NCBI GenBank assembly: GCA_965200525.1
Contig: OZ241368.1
Location: 4,402,001 to 4,466,000 of the forward strand
Direction: 5' to 3'
DNA from: JANNPJ01 sp965200525
Lineage (GTDB): Bacteria > Actinomycetota > Actinomycetes > Actinomycetales > Kineosporiaceae
Length of the DNA stretch: 64,000 nucleotides
A program made the position numbers and the translations under genes. The notes below the pieces were generated by a model. That model worked only from the letters and a program-made list of their open reading frames with translations. It made no database searches and was not told where the DNA came from. Positions 26,023 to 37,363 of this stretch are shown here, piece by piece (position 1 is the first letter of the stretch; each line of letters opens with the position of its first letter).

Positions 26023-27869
26023 GCGGCTCGCGGGCCGGCCGGCGGGCGGCCGGCGGCGCCGCGCTCGGGGTGTTCCTGGTCGTGCTGCTCTCGGCCTGTG
26101 CCGCCATCCCGACCAGCGGGCCGGTGCTGACCGGCCGGGCGGTCGACCCGCACGAAGGGCTCTTCCAGTTCAACCCGCCCGGCCCCCGGTCGGGTGAGTC
26201 GGCCCGGGCCGTGGTCGCCGGTTTCCTCAACGCCGCCGCCGGTTTCGGCAACGACCACGAGGTGGCCCGGGACTTCCTGACCGCGCAGCGGGCGCAGACC
26301 TGGAAGCCCGACGTCTCGGTCACGATCTACCACGACGAGACCTCCCTGGTGCTCAAGGACGTCGCCGGCAAGGACGTGAAGGCCGAACCGACGCCCACCC
26401 CGAGCGCGGCCCCGGGCTCGCCGGCCGGCCCGCTGCTCGAGGGGCCCCGGACGGCCCAGGTGACCGTGCGGACCGCGGTCGAGGCCTCGGTCGACGAGGA
26501 CGGCCGGTACACCCTGGCCGCCTCGGGCAAGACCGTCACCCGCACCTTCACGCTGGTCCGCAACGCGGGCGAGTGGCGGATCGACCAGCTGGACGACGGA
26601 ATCATGCTGGCCGCCAACGACTTCACCGTCACCTTTCAGTCGTTCCCGGTCTACTTCGTCGATCCGACCGGCCGCTACCTGGTGCCCGACCTGCACTGGT
26701 TCGCCGGTACCCGGGACAGCCCCGGGTCGCCGGAACTGCCCACGGCGCTGGCCCGGGTCCTGCTCAAGGGCCCGCCGCCGTGGCTGGCCGGGGCGGTCCG
26801 GACGGGGGCCCCGACCGGCACCGCGCTGGCCGTGGCGGCCGTCGTCGTCTCGGACAAGAACGTGGCCACGGTCGACCTGAACGGCGCCGTCATCGGTGCC
26901 TCCACCCGCGACCGCCAGTTGCTGCTCAGCCAGCTGAACACCACCCTGGAGCAGCTCAGCCCGATCGAGTCGGTGGCGATCACCGTCAAGGGCGTGGCGC
27001 TCGACATCCCGCCGGCCGGGTCCGGTTCCGGCGACCAGTCCTCGGTGCCGGCCGCGCCCGGCCCCAACCCCCTAGTCGCCGGCGGGCCAGTGCTGATCGA
27101 CAGCAAGGGCCGGCTGGCCCAGCTCGAGGGCAGCACGACGGTTCCGGTCAAGGACGTCAGCGGGCTGTCCGTGCCCGGGGCCAACCGGCCCGCGGTGTCC
27201 GGCGACCGCACCGCCTACGCCGTCCTGAACGCGCAGCGCAGCAAGTTGCTGCTGGAGCTGCCGGGCACGAAGGTGCCGGTCACGCTGGTGAAGTCGGCCG
27301 GTCTGAGTGCGCCGTCCTTCGATCCGCAGAATTACGTCTGGACGGCGGCCGCGGTCAACAACGGCTCGGTGTTCGCGGCCGGGGCCGACGCCGACTCCGG
27401 GACCGGCCCGGTCAAGGTCAAGGCGCCGTGGCTGAAGAAGGACGAGGTGGTCGCGATGCGGATCTCCCGGGACGGCACCCGGGCCGTGATCGCCGTCCGG
27501 TACCGCGGCTTGGCCCACCTCTTCCTCAGCGGGGTGGTCCGGGACGCCGACGGGTCACCGGTGTCGCTGACCGATCCGGTCGCTCTCGTGCCCGACCTGC
27601 AGTCGGTGTCGGACGTCGCCTGGGTGGACGAGAACAAGGTGGTCGTGCTGGGCCGGCGGGCCATCCTCAGGACCGCCGCCGCCCTGCCCTGGGTGGTCCA
27701 GATCGGCGGCGGGATCGACCAGGGGACGGCGGTTCCGGGGGCGGTGTCGATCACGGCCGGCAACGGTGACCAGTCGGTCATGGTCGGCACCGGCAAGGGC
27801 GTCCTGCAGCGCTCCGGGGCGCTGTGGGACAAGGTCTCGACCGGAACCTGGCCGGCCTTCCCCGGCTGA
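26019..27869 (+). CDS. lpqB: Lipoprotein LpqB
   Basis: A 616-residue lipoprotein with signal peptide and lipobox VLLSAC (Cys at about residue 27), so it is anchored on the outer face of the membrane. A GerMN-type domain occupies the middle (PELPTALARVLLKGPPPWLAGAV), followed by a beta-propeller-like C-terminal half. LpqB is the established third member of the MtrAB system and modulates MtrB signalling. ATG at 26019 overlaps the mtrB stop (ATGA). A Pro/Ala-rich insertion is seen at about residues 125-145. Confidence 0.94.
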   Translation: MSGSRAGRRAAGGAALGVFLVVLLSACAAIPTSGPVLTGRAVDPHEGLFQFNPPGPRSGESARAVVAGFLNAAAGFGNDHEVARDFLTAQRAQTWKPDVSVTIYHDETSLVLKDVAGKDVKAEPTPTPSAAPGSPAGPLLEGPRTAQVTVRTAVEASVDEDGRYTLAASGKTVTRTFTLVRNAGEWRIDQLDDGIMLAANDFTVTFQSFPVYFVDPTGRYLVPDLHWFAGTRDSPGSPELPTALARVLLKGPPPWLAGAVRTGAPTGTALAVAAVVVSDKNVATVDLNGAVIGASTRDRQLLLSQLNTTLEQLSPIESVAITVKGVALDIPPAGSGSGDQSSVPAAPGPNPLVAGGPVLIDSKGRLAQLEGSTTVPVKDVSGLSVPGANRPAVSGDRTAYAVLNAQRSKLLLELPGTKVPVTLVKSAGLSAPSFDPQNYVWTAAAVNNGSVFAAGADADSGTGPVKVKAPWLKKDEVVAMRISRDGTRAVIAVRYRGLAHLFLSGVVRDADGSPVSLTDPVALVPDLQSVSDVAWVDENKVVVLGRRAILRTAAALPWVVQIGGGIDQGTAVPGAVSITAGNGDQSVMVGTGKGVLQRSGALWDKVSTGTWPAFPG

Positions 27870-27961
27870 CCGGTCGAGTTCACAGTCCGCTCGAACCGGG
27901 GTTCGTCCACCGGTCGGCGGCAGCCCGACCCGGGCCCGGGCTGCTCCGGCACGCTGCCGGG

Positions 27962-28709
27962 ATGACGATCAGCGCCCGGTTCCGGGAGTTCGTGCAGGCC
28001 GGCTGCGCCCTGGTCTGGCCGGTCCGGTGCGCCGGTTGCGGCCGGCCCGACGTGCCGATCTGCACCCGCTGCCGGGCCGCGGTGGCCGGTCCGGCCTTTC
28101 TCACCCCGCTCGTCGGCTGGCCGCTGGGCTGGGGGGCGTGGGCCGCGGCCGGCTACCACGGCGTGCCGTCCCGGTTGCTGCCGGCCTGGAAGGAGCGGGG
28201 CCGTCACGACCTGACCGGCACCGCTCGGCGCCGGCCTGGCCGCCGCCGTCCGGGCCTGCCGGGCCTGCCGGGCCGCGCATCCAGGCCCGCCGCAGGAGTG
28301 GCTCCTGGTGCCGATCCCCTCCACCCGGGCGGCCCGGCGCCGCCGCGGGGCCGATCTAATGGCCGAGCTGACCCGGCAGGCGGCGACGGCCTGCCGGCCG
28401 GGCTGGCCCGGCCCGCCGCCGCGCCCGATCGCCGCCCTGCGGCACGTGCGCCGGGTCCGCGATCAGGGCGAGCTCAACCCGGCCGACCGGCGGGCCAATC
28501 TGCGCGGCGCCCTCGAGGTCCGGCCCGAGCTGGTGCCGTTCCTGACCGGGCGGGCCTGGGTGGTGGTCGACGATGTGGTCACAACCGGGACAACCGCGGC
28601 CGAAGCGGCCCGGGCGCTGACCGTCGCAGGTGCACGCGTCGTAGGACATTGCTTCCTCTCAGTGACATTGCGGCGACAGGGGGTGGCCGGACCGGGTGAC
28701 CTGGACTAG
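27962..28709 (+). pseudogene. ComF-family phosphoribosyltransferase gene with a frameshift
   Basis: The gene starts at ATG 27962 (MTISARFREFVQAGCALVWP) and encodes the ComF zinc module CAGCGRPDVPICTRC and YHGVPSRLLPAWKERGRHDLTGT in one frame. The rest of the family sequence (LAAAVRACRACRAAHPG, LLVPIPSTRAARRRRGADL, HVRRVRDQGELN, and the PRPP-binding VVVDDVVTTGTTAAEAARAL) continues in another frame up to 28709. One extra base near 28223 (accgctcgg) accounts for the change. ComF proteins are linked to DNA uptake and nucleotide metabolism; position after lpqB is conserved (Rv3242c). Either a true inactivating insertion or a sequencing error; all motifs are otherwise intact, which favours a recent event or an error. 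Confidence 0.85.
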
Positions 28710-28922
28710 CCTCGTCGGATGGACGGCACCCTCCGCCGATCTGGCCCTCCGCTCGGCACGACGCCGCGGAAGGGCCCGGAAGGAGGTCTACCGGGAGCTT
28801 TCTCCCACTGATTTCTCATCTGACGCTTGGACACTGAGCCGGCCTGAACTTTGCGGCGGCGCGCCTGACCGTCGATGGATCCGGGCCCGGCAGTGTCAAT
28901 TTCAGCTACAGGAGGATTCCTC

Positions 28923-29717
28923 GTGGACATCGTGATCACCGGCCGACGTACCGAAGTAACCGATCGGTTCAAGAGGCTCGCCGAGGAGAAACTGGCCAAG
29001 GTCTCTCAGTTCACTCCCAGCGCGTACCGGATCGACGTCGAGCTGTCACACGAGCGCAACCCCCGACAGTCCAGCCACTGCGAACGCGTCGAAATCACCG
29101 TTCGTGACAAGGGCCCGGTGATCCGCGCCGAGGCCTGCTCCGAGGATGCGATGGCCGCCCTCGACATCGCTTTCGGCAAACTGCTGGAGCGGCTGCGCCG
29201 GATGGGCGACCGCAAGAAGGTCCACCACGGCCGGCACGCGCCGGCCTCGGTCCGCGGTTCCGGCGTGCTGTCGGCCTCGGACCCGACCGGGAGCGCCGTC
29301 CCGGCGTCCACCGGGGGAGTGGCGGTGGCCGAGCGCGACCTGCCCGAGGTCGACCACCAGCACGACGACGAACTGAACGGCCACCGGCACGACAGCGAGA
29401 CCCGCTCGTCCGGTCGGGCCGCCGGGGGCAGCGATCCTGCCTTCGACGAGATGGCAGATCTGCTGACCCGCGACGACCTGCCGGCCGGCGCCGAAGATCT
29501 GGCCGACAGCCCGGTGGTGATCCGCACCAAGGACCACACCGCCACCGCGATGACCATCGAGCAGGCCCTCTACGAGATGGAACTGGTCGGCCACGACTTC
29601 TACCTCTTCGTCGACGCCGCCTGCGGCAAGCCCTCCGTCGTCTATCGCCGGCGGGGCTGGAACTACGGCGTCATCCGGCTGGCCGTCGTCGTCGACGAGC
29701 CGGTCCTGCAGAACTGA
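28923..29717 (+). CDS. hpf: Long-form ribosome hibernation promoting factor
   Basis: A 264-residue HPF. The N-terminal S30AE domain runs from VDIVITGRRTEVTDRFKRLAEEKLAKV to about residue 105. A variable acidic linker follows, then the C-terminal dimerisation domain (VVIRTKDHTATAMTIEQALYEMELVGHDFYLFVD, GKPSVVYRRRGWNYGVIRL). Long HPFs dimerise 70S ribosomes into inactive 100S particles in stationary phase. GTG at 28923 with aggagga seven bases upstream is a clear start. The 213-base spacer after comF probably carries its own promoter, as expected for a stress-induced gene. secA follows nearby, as in other actinobacteria. Confidence 0.95.
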   Translation: MDIVITGRRTEVTDRFKRLAEEKLAKVSQFTPSAYRIDVELSHERNPRQSSHCERVEITVRDKGPVIRAEACSEDAMAALDIAFGKLLERLRRMGDRKKVHHGRHAPASVRGSGVLSASDPTGSAVPASTGGVAVAERDLPEVDHQHDDELNGHRHDSETRSSGRAAGGSDPAFDEMADLLTRDDLPAGAEDLADSPVVIRTKDHTATAMTIEQALYEMELVGHDFYLFVDAACGKPSVVYRRRGWNYGVIRLAVVVDEPVLQN

Positions 29718-29744
29718 TCACCGGCTGATCAGGCGCTGAATCAC

Positions 29745-29774
29745 CGGGCGGCCCGGCTCCGGCCGGGCCGCCCG
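29745..29774 (+). terminator. Terminator of hpf
   Basis: cgggcggcccgg (29745-29756) pairs perfectly with ccgggccgcccg (29763-29774) around a six-base loop, 28 bases after the hpf stop. There is no T-tract. Confidence 0.75.
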
Positions 29775-29831
29775 GGCCGCGCCGGCCGGGTCCGGCACCC
29801 GGGCGGCGCGCCGTCCGGCGACAATGGGCGC

Positions 29832-31208
29832 GTGCCGACGACGAAGCGGAAGCCGACCGAACCCCAGCCGACCGAACCCCAGCCGCCCGAACTCATCGCT
29901 GCCGAGCCCGGTTCCACGGCTCTGGAGGCGACAGTGGCCGGCTCCTCGGGCCGCGGGTCGCGCCGGCCGCTGGAACGGCTGAGCCTGGCCCAGGCCCGCC
30001 GGGTGGCGCTGGCCGCGCAGGGATTCGGCGTCGAGCGGCCCGAGCCCACGACCGAGCGTCCGATCACCATGCGGCACCTGCAACGGGTCATCGACTCGGT
30101 CGGCATCCTCCAGATCGACTCGGTCAACGTGCTCAGCCGCAGCCACTACCTGCCGGTGTTCAGCCGGCTCGGCGACTACCCCCGCGAACTGCTGGACCGG
30201 GCGTCCAGCACCGCCCCGCGCCGGCTGGTCGAGTACTGGGCCCACGAGGCGTCGTTCGTGCCGCCGGCCACCCACCGGCTGCTGCGCTGGCGGATGGCCC
30301 GGGCCGCGGACGAGGCCTGGGGCGGCATGACCCGGCTGGCCAAGGAGCGGGCCGACCTGATCGAGCAGGTCCGGCACGTGGTGGCCGAGCACGGCCCGCT
30401 GACCGCGGCCGCGGCCGAGCGGCTGGTCGGCGACGAGCGCCCGCGCGAGCGCACCGGCGAGTGGGGCTGGAACTGGAGCGACGTCAAACGGGCGATCGAG
30501 TACCTGTTCTGGGCCGGCGAGCTCTCCTCGGCCGGGCGGACCAGCCAGTTCGAGCGCCGCTACGCGCTGCCGGGCCGGGTGCTGCCGCCGGCGGTGGCCT
30601 CCGCCGCCGACCCCGATCCCGAGGACGCGCGGCGCGACCTGGTCCGGATCGCGTCCCGGGCGCTGGGTCTGGGCAGCGAGCGCTGCCTGCGGGACTACTT
30701 CCGGCTCAAGCCGGGCGAGGCCCGGGCCGCCATCGGCGACCTCGTCGACAGCGGCGAACTGCTGCCGATCACCGTGACCGGCTGGGACCGGCCGATCTAC
30801 CTGCACCCGCAGGCCCGGGTACCGCGCCGGGTGAGCGCCCGGGCCCTGCTCAGCCCGTTCGACTCGCTGGTCTGGGAGCGACCGCGGACCGAGGCGCTGT
30901 GGAACTTCCGGCTCCGGCTGGAGATCTACACGCCGGCGGCCAAGCGGGTGCACGGCTACTACGTGCTGCCGTTCCTGCTCGGCGACGAACTGGTGGCCCG
31001 GGTCGATCTCAAGGCCGACCGGGCGCCCGGCGGTGGTGGCACCCTGCTGGTCCGGGCGGCCTGGGTCGAGGACGGCGTCCCGCCCGAGGCGGTCGCCCCC
31101 GACCTGGCCGCCGAGCTGGAGCTGATGGCCGGCTGGCTGGGGCTGGACGGCGTCCGGATCGAGCCGGCGGGGACGCTGGCTCCGGTGCTGTCGCGGCACT
31201 TCGGCTGA
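29832..31208 (+). CDS. YcaQ-family winged-helix DNA glycosylase-like protein
   Basis: A 458-residue protein of the HTH_42/YcaQ/AlkX family, whose studied members unhook DNA interstrand cross-links. Visible family features are LSLAQARRVALAAQGF, the QIDSVNVLSRSHYLPVFSRLG segment with the QxD catalytic-type motif, VEYWAHEASFVP, and the C-terminal PFDSLVWERPRTEALWNF and EIYTPAAKRVHGYYVLPFLLGDELVARVDLKADR. The first 45 residues are a disordered extension with PTEPQ duplicated. GTG at 29832 is the upstream start; GTG at 29934 would remove that extension and cannot be excluded. Expected role: repair of alkylated or cross-linked DNA. Confidence 0.88.
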   Translation: MPTTKRKPTEPQPTEPQPPELIAAEPGSTALEATVAGSSGRGSRRPLERLSLAQARRVALAAQGFGVERPEPTTERPITMRHLQRVIDSVGILQIDSVNVLSRSHYLPVFSRLGDYPRELLDRASSTAPRRLVEYWAHEASFVPPATHRLLRWRMARAADEAWGGMTRLAKERADLIEQVRHVVAEHGPLTAAAAERLVGDERPRERTGEWGWNWSDVKRAIEYLFWAGELSSAGRTSQFERRYALPGRVLPPAVASAADPDPEDARRDLVRIASRALGLGSERCLRDYFRLKPGEARAAIGDLVDSGELLPITVTGWDRPIYLHPQARVPRRVSARALLSPFDSLVWERPRTEALWNFRLRLEIYTPAAKRVHGYYVLPFLLGDELVARVDLKADRAPGGGGTLLVRAAWVEDGVPPEAVAPDLAAELELMAGWLGLDGVRIEPAGTLAPVLSRHFG

Positions 31209-31287
31209 GCGGTCCGGCTGGTTGCTCCGGGCCGACTGCTCCAGAAGGCCGGGTGCTCCGGCGGGCCGAACGGTTCCGGCCGGCCGG

Positions 31288-31854
31288 CTACTCCTGCGGG
31301 ACGGGATCGGAGATCAGCCGGGCGTGCAGGTGCTCGTCCGAGCGGCGCCCGTCGACCGGATAACGCATGGCCGAGCGCATGACGCCTTCCTGCAGATATC
31401 CGGCCCGCTTGGCGACGCCGCAGGACCGCTCGTTCTCGACCGCGTGGTAGAGCTCGACCCGGTGCCAGTCGAGCCGGTCGAAGACCAGCCGGGTGGCCGT
31501 GCGCAGGGCACTGGAGGCGACCCCCCGGCCGCGGGCCGCAGGCAGCAGCCAGTAGCCGACCGAACCGGTGAGCAGCCGGGGGTCGAGCAGGCCGAACCGG
31601 ACCGAGCCGACGATCTGGCGGCCCGGGTCGCAGATCGCCCAGGCCGCACCTTGCCCCTCCTGCCACTGGTCGGACCAGCTGTGCAGAGCGGCCAGGGCCC
31701 CCTGCCGCTCGGTGATCAGCTCGCCGGCGTACTGCCGGACCAGTGCGTCCCGCATCCCGATCACCATGTCCGGGGCGTCGAGGGTGCTCCAGGGGCGCAG
31801 CCGGTAGCCGGCCGGCAGGTCGGCGAGGGGCTGGCGCCGGCTGCGGCTGCTCAC
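31288..31854 (-). CDS. GNAT acetyltransferase, RimJ/RimL-like
   Basis: A 188-residue single-domain N-acetyltransferase. It has YRLRPWSTLDAPDMVIGMRD at the start, GSVRFGLLD as the core strand, the acetyl-CoA-binding segment YWLLPAARGRGVASSALRTATRLVFD and the RimJ-type ending ELYHAVENERSCGVAKRAGYLQEGVMR. Substrate is unknown; such enzymes modify protein N-termini or small amines. GTG at 31854 overlaps the stop of the upstream acetyltransferase (GTGA), so the two are translated together. Confidence 0.85.
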   Translation of the reverse strand: MSSRSRRQPLADLPAGYRLRPWSTLDAPDMVIGMRDALVRQYAGELITERQGALAALHSWSDQWQEGQGAAWAICDPGRQIVGSVRFGLLDPRLLTGSVGYWLLPAARGRGVASSALRTATRLVFDRLDWHRVELYHAVENERSCGVAKRAGYLQEGVMRSAMRYPVDGRRSDEHLHARLISDPVPQE

Positions 31855-32987
31855 CGGACCGCCGGCAACTCGTCGGCCAGCAGGTCGTAGCGCACGTCGT
31901 CCGTCATCGTGCCGTCGGCCGACCGGACGGCCCGCCGGTCCCGGCCGGAGTAGGTGAATCCGGCCTGCTCGGCGATCCGCCGGGAGCCGGTGTTGCCCTC
32001 GCCGGCCCGCAGCAGCACCCGGTCCAGCCCGAGACCACCCTCGGCCCGGGGCAGCAGCGCGTGCCGCGCGGCCAGCCGGACCGCCTCCAGGGTGAGCCCC
32101 CGACGCCGGGCGTCGGGATGGGTGCAGTAGCCGATCTCGCCCTCCGGGGGCCGGCGCAGAAAGACCATCACCTCTCCGAGCAGGCGGTCGTCGTCCGGGT
32201 CGGCGACGGTCCAGCTGACCGCTCGCCCGGCGGCGGCCTCGGCCCGGGCCCGTTCCCGGTGCCGGTGGGCGTGCCCGGCCGTGTAGACCTCCGGTGAACC
32301 GGTCAGCCAGCGCCGGGTGTCCGGATCGGCGCGGGTCTCGACCAGCCGCGGCAGATCGGCCTCGGTCTGCTCGCGCAGCACCACCCGCCGGCCGGTGATC
32401 CGCTCCGGCACCAGCCAGGGATGCACCGGTCGCAGGGCCTGACCGGGGCGGATCCCGGCGATCCAGCCGTCCACCTGCTCGTCGTCGTGGGTCAGCAGGC
32501 CGGGAACCACGGCGTCGACCCGGAATCCGAGGGCCCAGGCCACCCGGCGGCTCGGCCAGTTGCCGACCTGCCCCCGCCAGTGCACCACCTCGATCCGGGC
32601 CCGGGTGAAGGCCCAGTCGATGGCCAGCCGCAACGCCCGGGTCATCAGCCCCTGGCCGCGGGCCCAGGTTCGCAGTGAGAAGCCGAGGTCGGCCCGGCCG
32701 GCCCCGTCGAGGGTGAACTCCAGCAGGCCGGCGAACCGGCCGGCGAACTCGACCACGAAGACGTACCCGGTGCCCAGGTGCCAGCCTTCCCGGGCCAGCT
32801 CCACGTCCTGCTCCGCCCGTTCGCGGGTGTACGGCTCCGGGAACGACGACGTCCAGCGGTGCAGGCCCGGCTCGAGGGCGTGCCGGAGCAGGTCCGGGAC
32901 GTCCGTGAGGAGCAGTTCGCGCAGGCGCACGACGCCGTCGTCCAGGGTCGGGAGCAGCCCGGCAGAGGGGTCGGACGAGGGGCTCAC
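31851..32987 (-). CDS. Double-domain GNAT acetyltransferase
   Basis: A 378-residue protein of two acetyltransferase domains in tandem. Domain 1 (about residues 15-180) has VVRLRELLLTDVPDLLRHAL and RTWARGQGLMTRALRLAIDWAF; domain 2 (about 205-370) has RRVVLREQTEADLPRLVETR and HPDARRRGLTLEAVRLAARHAL, ending GNTGSRRIAEQAGFTYSG. Both have an RGxG- or RRxG-type acetyl-CoA loop. GTG at 32987 is selected because homology begins there; a longer open frame to 33131 runs through the secA promoter region. The gene is divergent from secA. Together with the downstream single-domain gene it makes three GNAT domains in one operon. Confidence 0.8.
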   Translation of the reverse strand: MSPSSDPSAGLLPTLDDGVVRLRELLLTDVPDLLRHALEPGLHRWTSSFPEPYTRERAEQDVELAREGWHLGTGYVFVVEFAGRFAGLLEFTLDGAGRADLGFSLRTWARGQGLMTRALRLAIDWAFTRARIEVVHWRGQVGNWPSRRVAWALGFRVDAVVPGLLTHDDEQVDGWIAGIRPGQALRPVHPWLVPERITGRRVVLREQTEADLPRLVETRADPDTRRWLTGSPEVYTAGHAHRHRERARAEAAAGRAVSWTVADPDDDRLLGEVMVFLRRPPEGEIGYCTHPDARRRGLTLEAVRLAARHALLPRAEGGLGLDRVLLRAGEGNTGSRRIAEQAGFTYSGRDRRAVRSADGTMTDDVRYDLLADELPAVR

Positions 32988-33156
32988 CCGCCGAGCCTGA
33001 CCCACCGTGCGGCTTGCGAGCAACACGTAACCCGTCTTGCTGTCTACGATGGCAGTGGTAACGGGCGGGCACGGTGCGCTGCCGCCGTTCGTCATGTCTA
33101 GAGCGGTGGTGCGATCAACTGCCGATCGCACAGGTCAAGAACTGGGAGAACACCCC

Positions 33157-35871
<2,715 letters not shown>

Positions 35872-36196
35872 TCCACCGGAGGGCGGTGTTCTCGCCCCGC
35901 TCCCTGAGGCCTTCTGAGTCGCTCTGAGCGGCTTCAGCTGTTTCGCCCCTGACCGGGTCCGGTTCTTCCGGGCCCGGTCAACCGTTTTGTAGTCCGGTCG
36001 GCCGCTCCCGACCTGCCTTTCCGACCCTTCCAGGCTCCCCTTTCAGCTGCTTGCGGCTGTCCCTTCGGCTGCCCCGGGCCCCCTTCGGTCGCTTCCGGCC
36101 CTCCTTCGGCCGGCCGGTGTCACCCGGTGAGCCGATCGTTTCCCGCTCCTGCCTGCCGAGTTCTTAGGTACAGGACGAGCGAGGGGCGGTTGGTGG
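35872..36196. other. 325-base spacer after secA
   Basis: The spacer holds the secA terminator (35950-35980) and a T/C-rich stretch at 36010-36110 in which cccttcggc-like words recur about five times (cccttcggctgcc, cccttcggtcgc, tccttcggcc). No open frame here has coding character or a ribosome site. The last 80 bases presumably contain the promoter of the nuclease gene at 36197, but no clear -35/-10 pair is seen. Confidence 0.6.
35950..35980 (+). terminator. Terminator of secA
   Basis: tgaccgggtccgg (35950-35962) pairs with ccgggcccggtca (35968-35980) with a single G-T wobble and a five-base loop, followed by accgttttgt. It lies about 80 bases after the stop. Confidence 0.8.
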
Positions 36197-37231
36197 ATGT
36201 CGCGTCGGCGACGGGTCGTGGCTGTGCTTGGTGTGGGGCTGGCCGCGGTGGCGGTGATGGCGGCCACCGTGGTGCCTCTGAGCAGTCCGGCGATGGCCAC
36301 CACCGTGTCCTCCGGCAGCGGGGCCATCGTGCAGTACGGAACCGTGAAGTTCGTGGCCGACGGCGACACGATCGACGTGCTGATCGACGGCGTCGTTCCG
36401 GACGCCGGCCGCACCGGCACCCGGATCAGGTTCCTGGCCACCCAGGCGATGGAGCTGTACAGCTACCACAACGACCTCAGCCTGGTCACCGGTGAGTGCC
36501 ACGCCGCGGAGGCGGCCAAGCGGCTCAAGGCCCTGCTGTACAAGGCCGACGGCACCGGTCGCCGGGTTCGCCTGACGGCTCGGGACGCGAGCAGCAGCAA
36601 CCTCGGCCGGGAGTCCCGGTTCGTCGCGACCGAAGGGTCGGACGGCACGTGGCACGACGTCGGCGCGGTGCTGGTGCGCGAGGGGCTGGTCATTCCCAGC
36701 TATCAGAAGACCGAGTACGCCCACAACGCCTCCTACCGCTTGCTGGCCGAGGCGGCCGCGGCAGCCGGGGTCGGCCTGTGGAACACCCGTTCCTGCGGGG
36801 CCGGCCCGGCGGCCGACCTGGCTGTGCGGGTCAACTGGGACGCCAAGGGGGACGACTCGGTCAACGTCAACGGCGAGTACGTCAAGATCACCAACCGGGG
36901 GACGGCGACGGTGAACCTGGCCGGCTGGTGGGTGCGTGACTCGGCGACCCGGCCGAACGGCACCAAGGAGGAGACCCGGCGGGGGTACATTTTCCCCCGC
37001 GGGGCGACGGTCAGGGCCGGGGCCTCGGTGTACGTCAACGTCGGGCGGGCCCCGAGCTCGCGGCCGGCCGGTCACTACTACTACGGCCTGAGCGCGCCCA
37101 TCTTCGAGAACGTCACGACCAAGCCCAGCTACCTCGGCGACGGTGGGTACCTGTTCGACCCCCAGGGTGACCTGCGCGGCTGGGAACAGTACCCCTGCGT
37201 GTCGTCGGCCCGCCACGCCTGCCGCAGCTGA
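36197..37231 (+). CDS. Secreted thermonuclease (SNase) with lamin-tail domain
   Basis: A 344-residue exported protein. A signal peptide (RRRRVVAVLGVGLAAVAVMAATVVPLSSPAMA) is followed by a staphylococcal-nuclease-like domain at about residues 45-195: VKFVADGDTIDVLIDG holds the calcium-binding Asp residues, IRFLATQAMELYSY stands where the family has a RxxGIDTPE-type strand, and YASYRLLAEAAAAAGVGLW-like C-terminal helix closes the domain. Residues about 205-320 form a lamin-tail (LTD) beta-sandwich (GEYVKITNRGTATVNLAGWWVRD, VYVNVGRAP). LTD domains are found on secreted bacterial nucleases. The canonical Arg in the first catalytic strand is present (TRIRFLAT), but the Glu pattern is altered. ATG at 36197 is the start. 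Confidence 0.85.
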   Translation: MSRRRRVVAVLGVGLAAVAVMAATVVPLSSPAMATTVSSGSGAIVQYGTVKFVADGDTIDVLIDGVVPDAGRTGTRIRFLATQAMELYSYHNDLSLVTGECHAAEAAKRLKALLYKADGTGRRVRLTARDASSSNLGRESRFVATEGSDGTWHDVGAVLVREGLVIPSYQKTEYAHNASYRLLAEAAAAAGVGLWNTRSCGAGPAADLAVRVNWDAKGDDSVNVNGEYVKITNRGTATVNLAGWWVRDSATRPNGTKEETRRGYIFPRGATVRAGASVYVNVGRAPSSRPAGHYYYGLSAPIFENVTTKPSYLGDGGYLFDPQGDLRGWEQYPCVSSARHACRS

Positions 37232-37363
37232 GGTCGGCCGAACCCGGTTCATCCGATCTGTAGTTCGGTCACCCGGGAGCCGGGCCGGGCCGGGCCGAGC
37301 CGGGCCGGGTGAGCCGGGTAAGAGGTGCCGAAGCAAATCCCCGTTGCGACTTACGATGCACGG

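Noticed and set aside
31288..33072. One 594-residue fused acetyltransferase
   Set aside because: Only the last 188 residues match the RimJ-like enzyme; the rest is a shadow of the double-domain gene, which lies in another frame.
37232..37320. Terminator in the gccgggccgggccgggccgag stretch after the nuclease gene
   Set aside because: It is a simple GC repeat with many weak self-pairings and no single defined stem.
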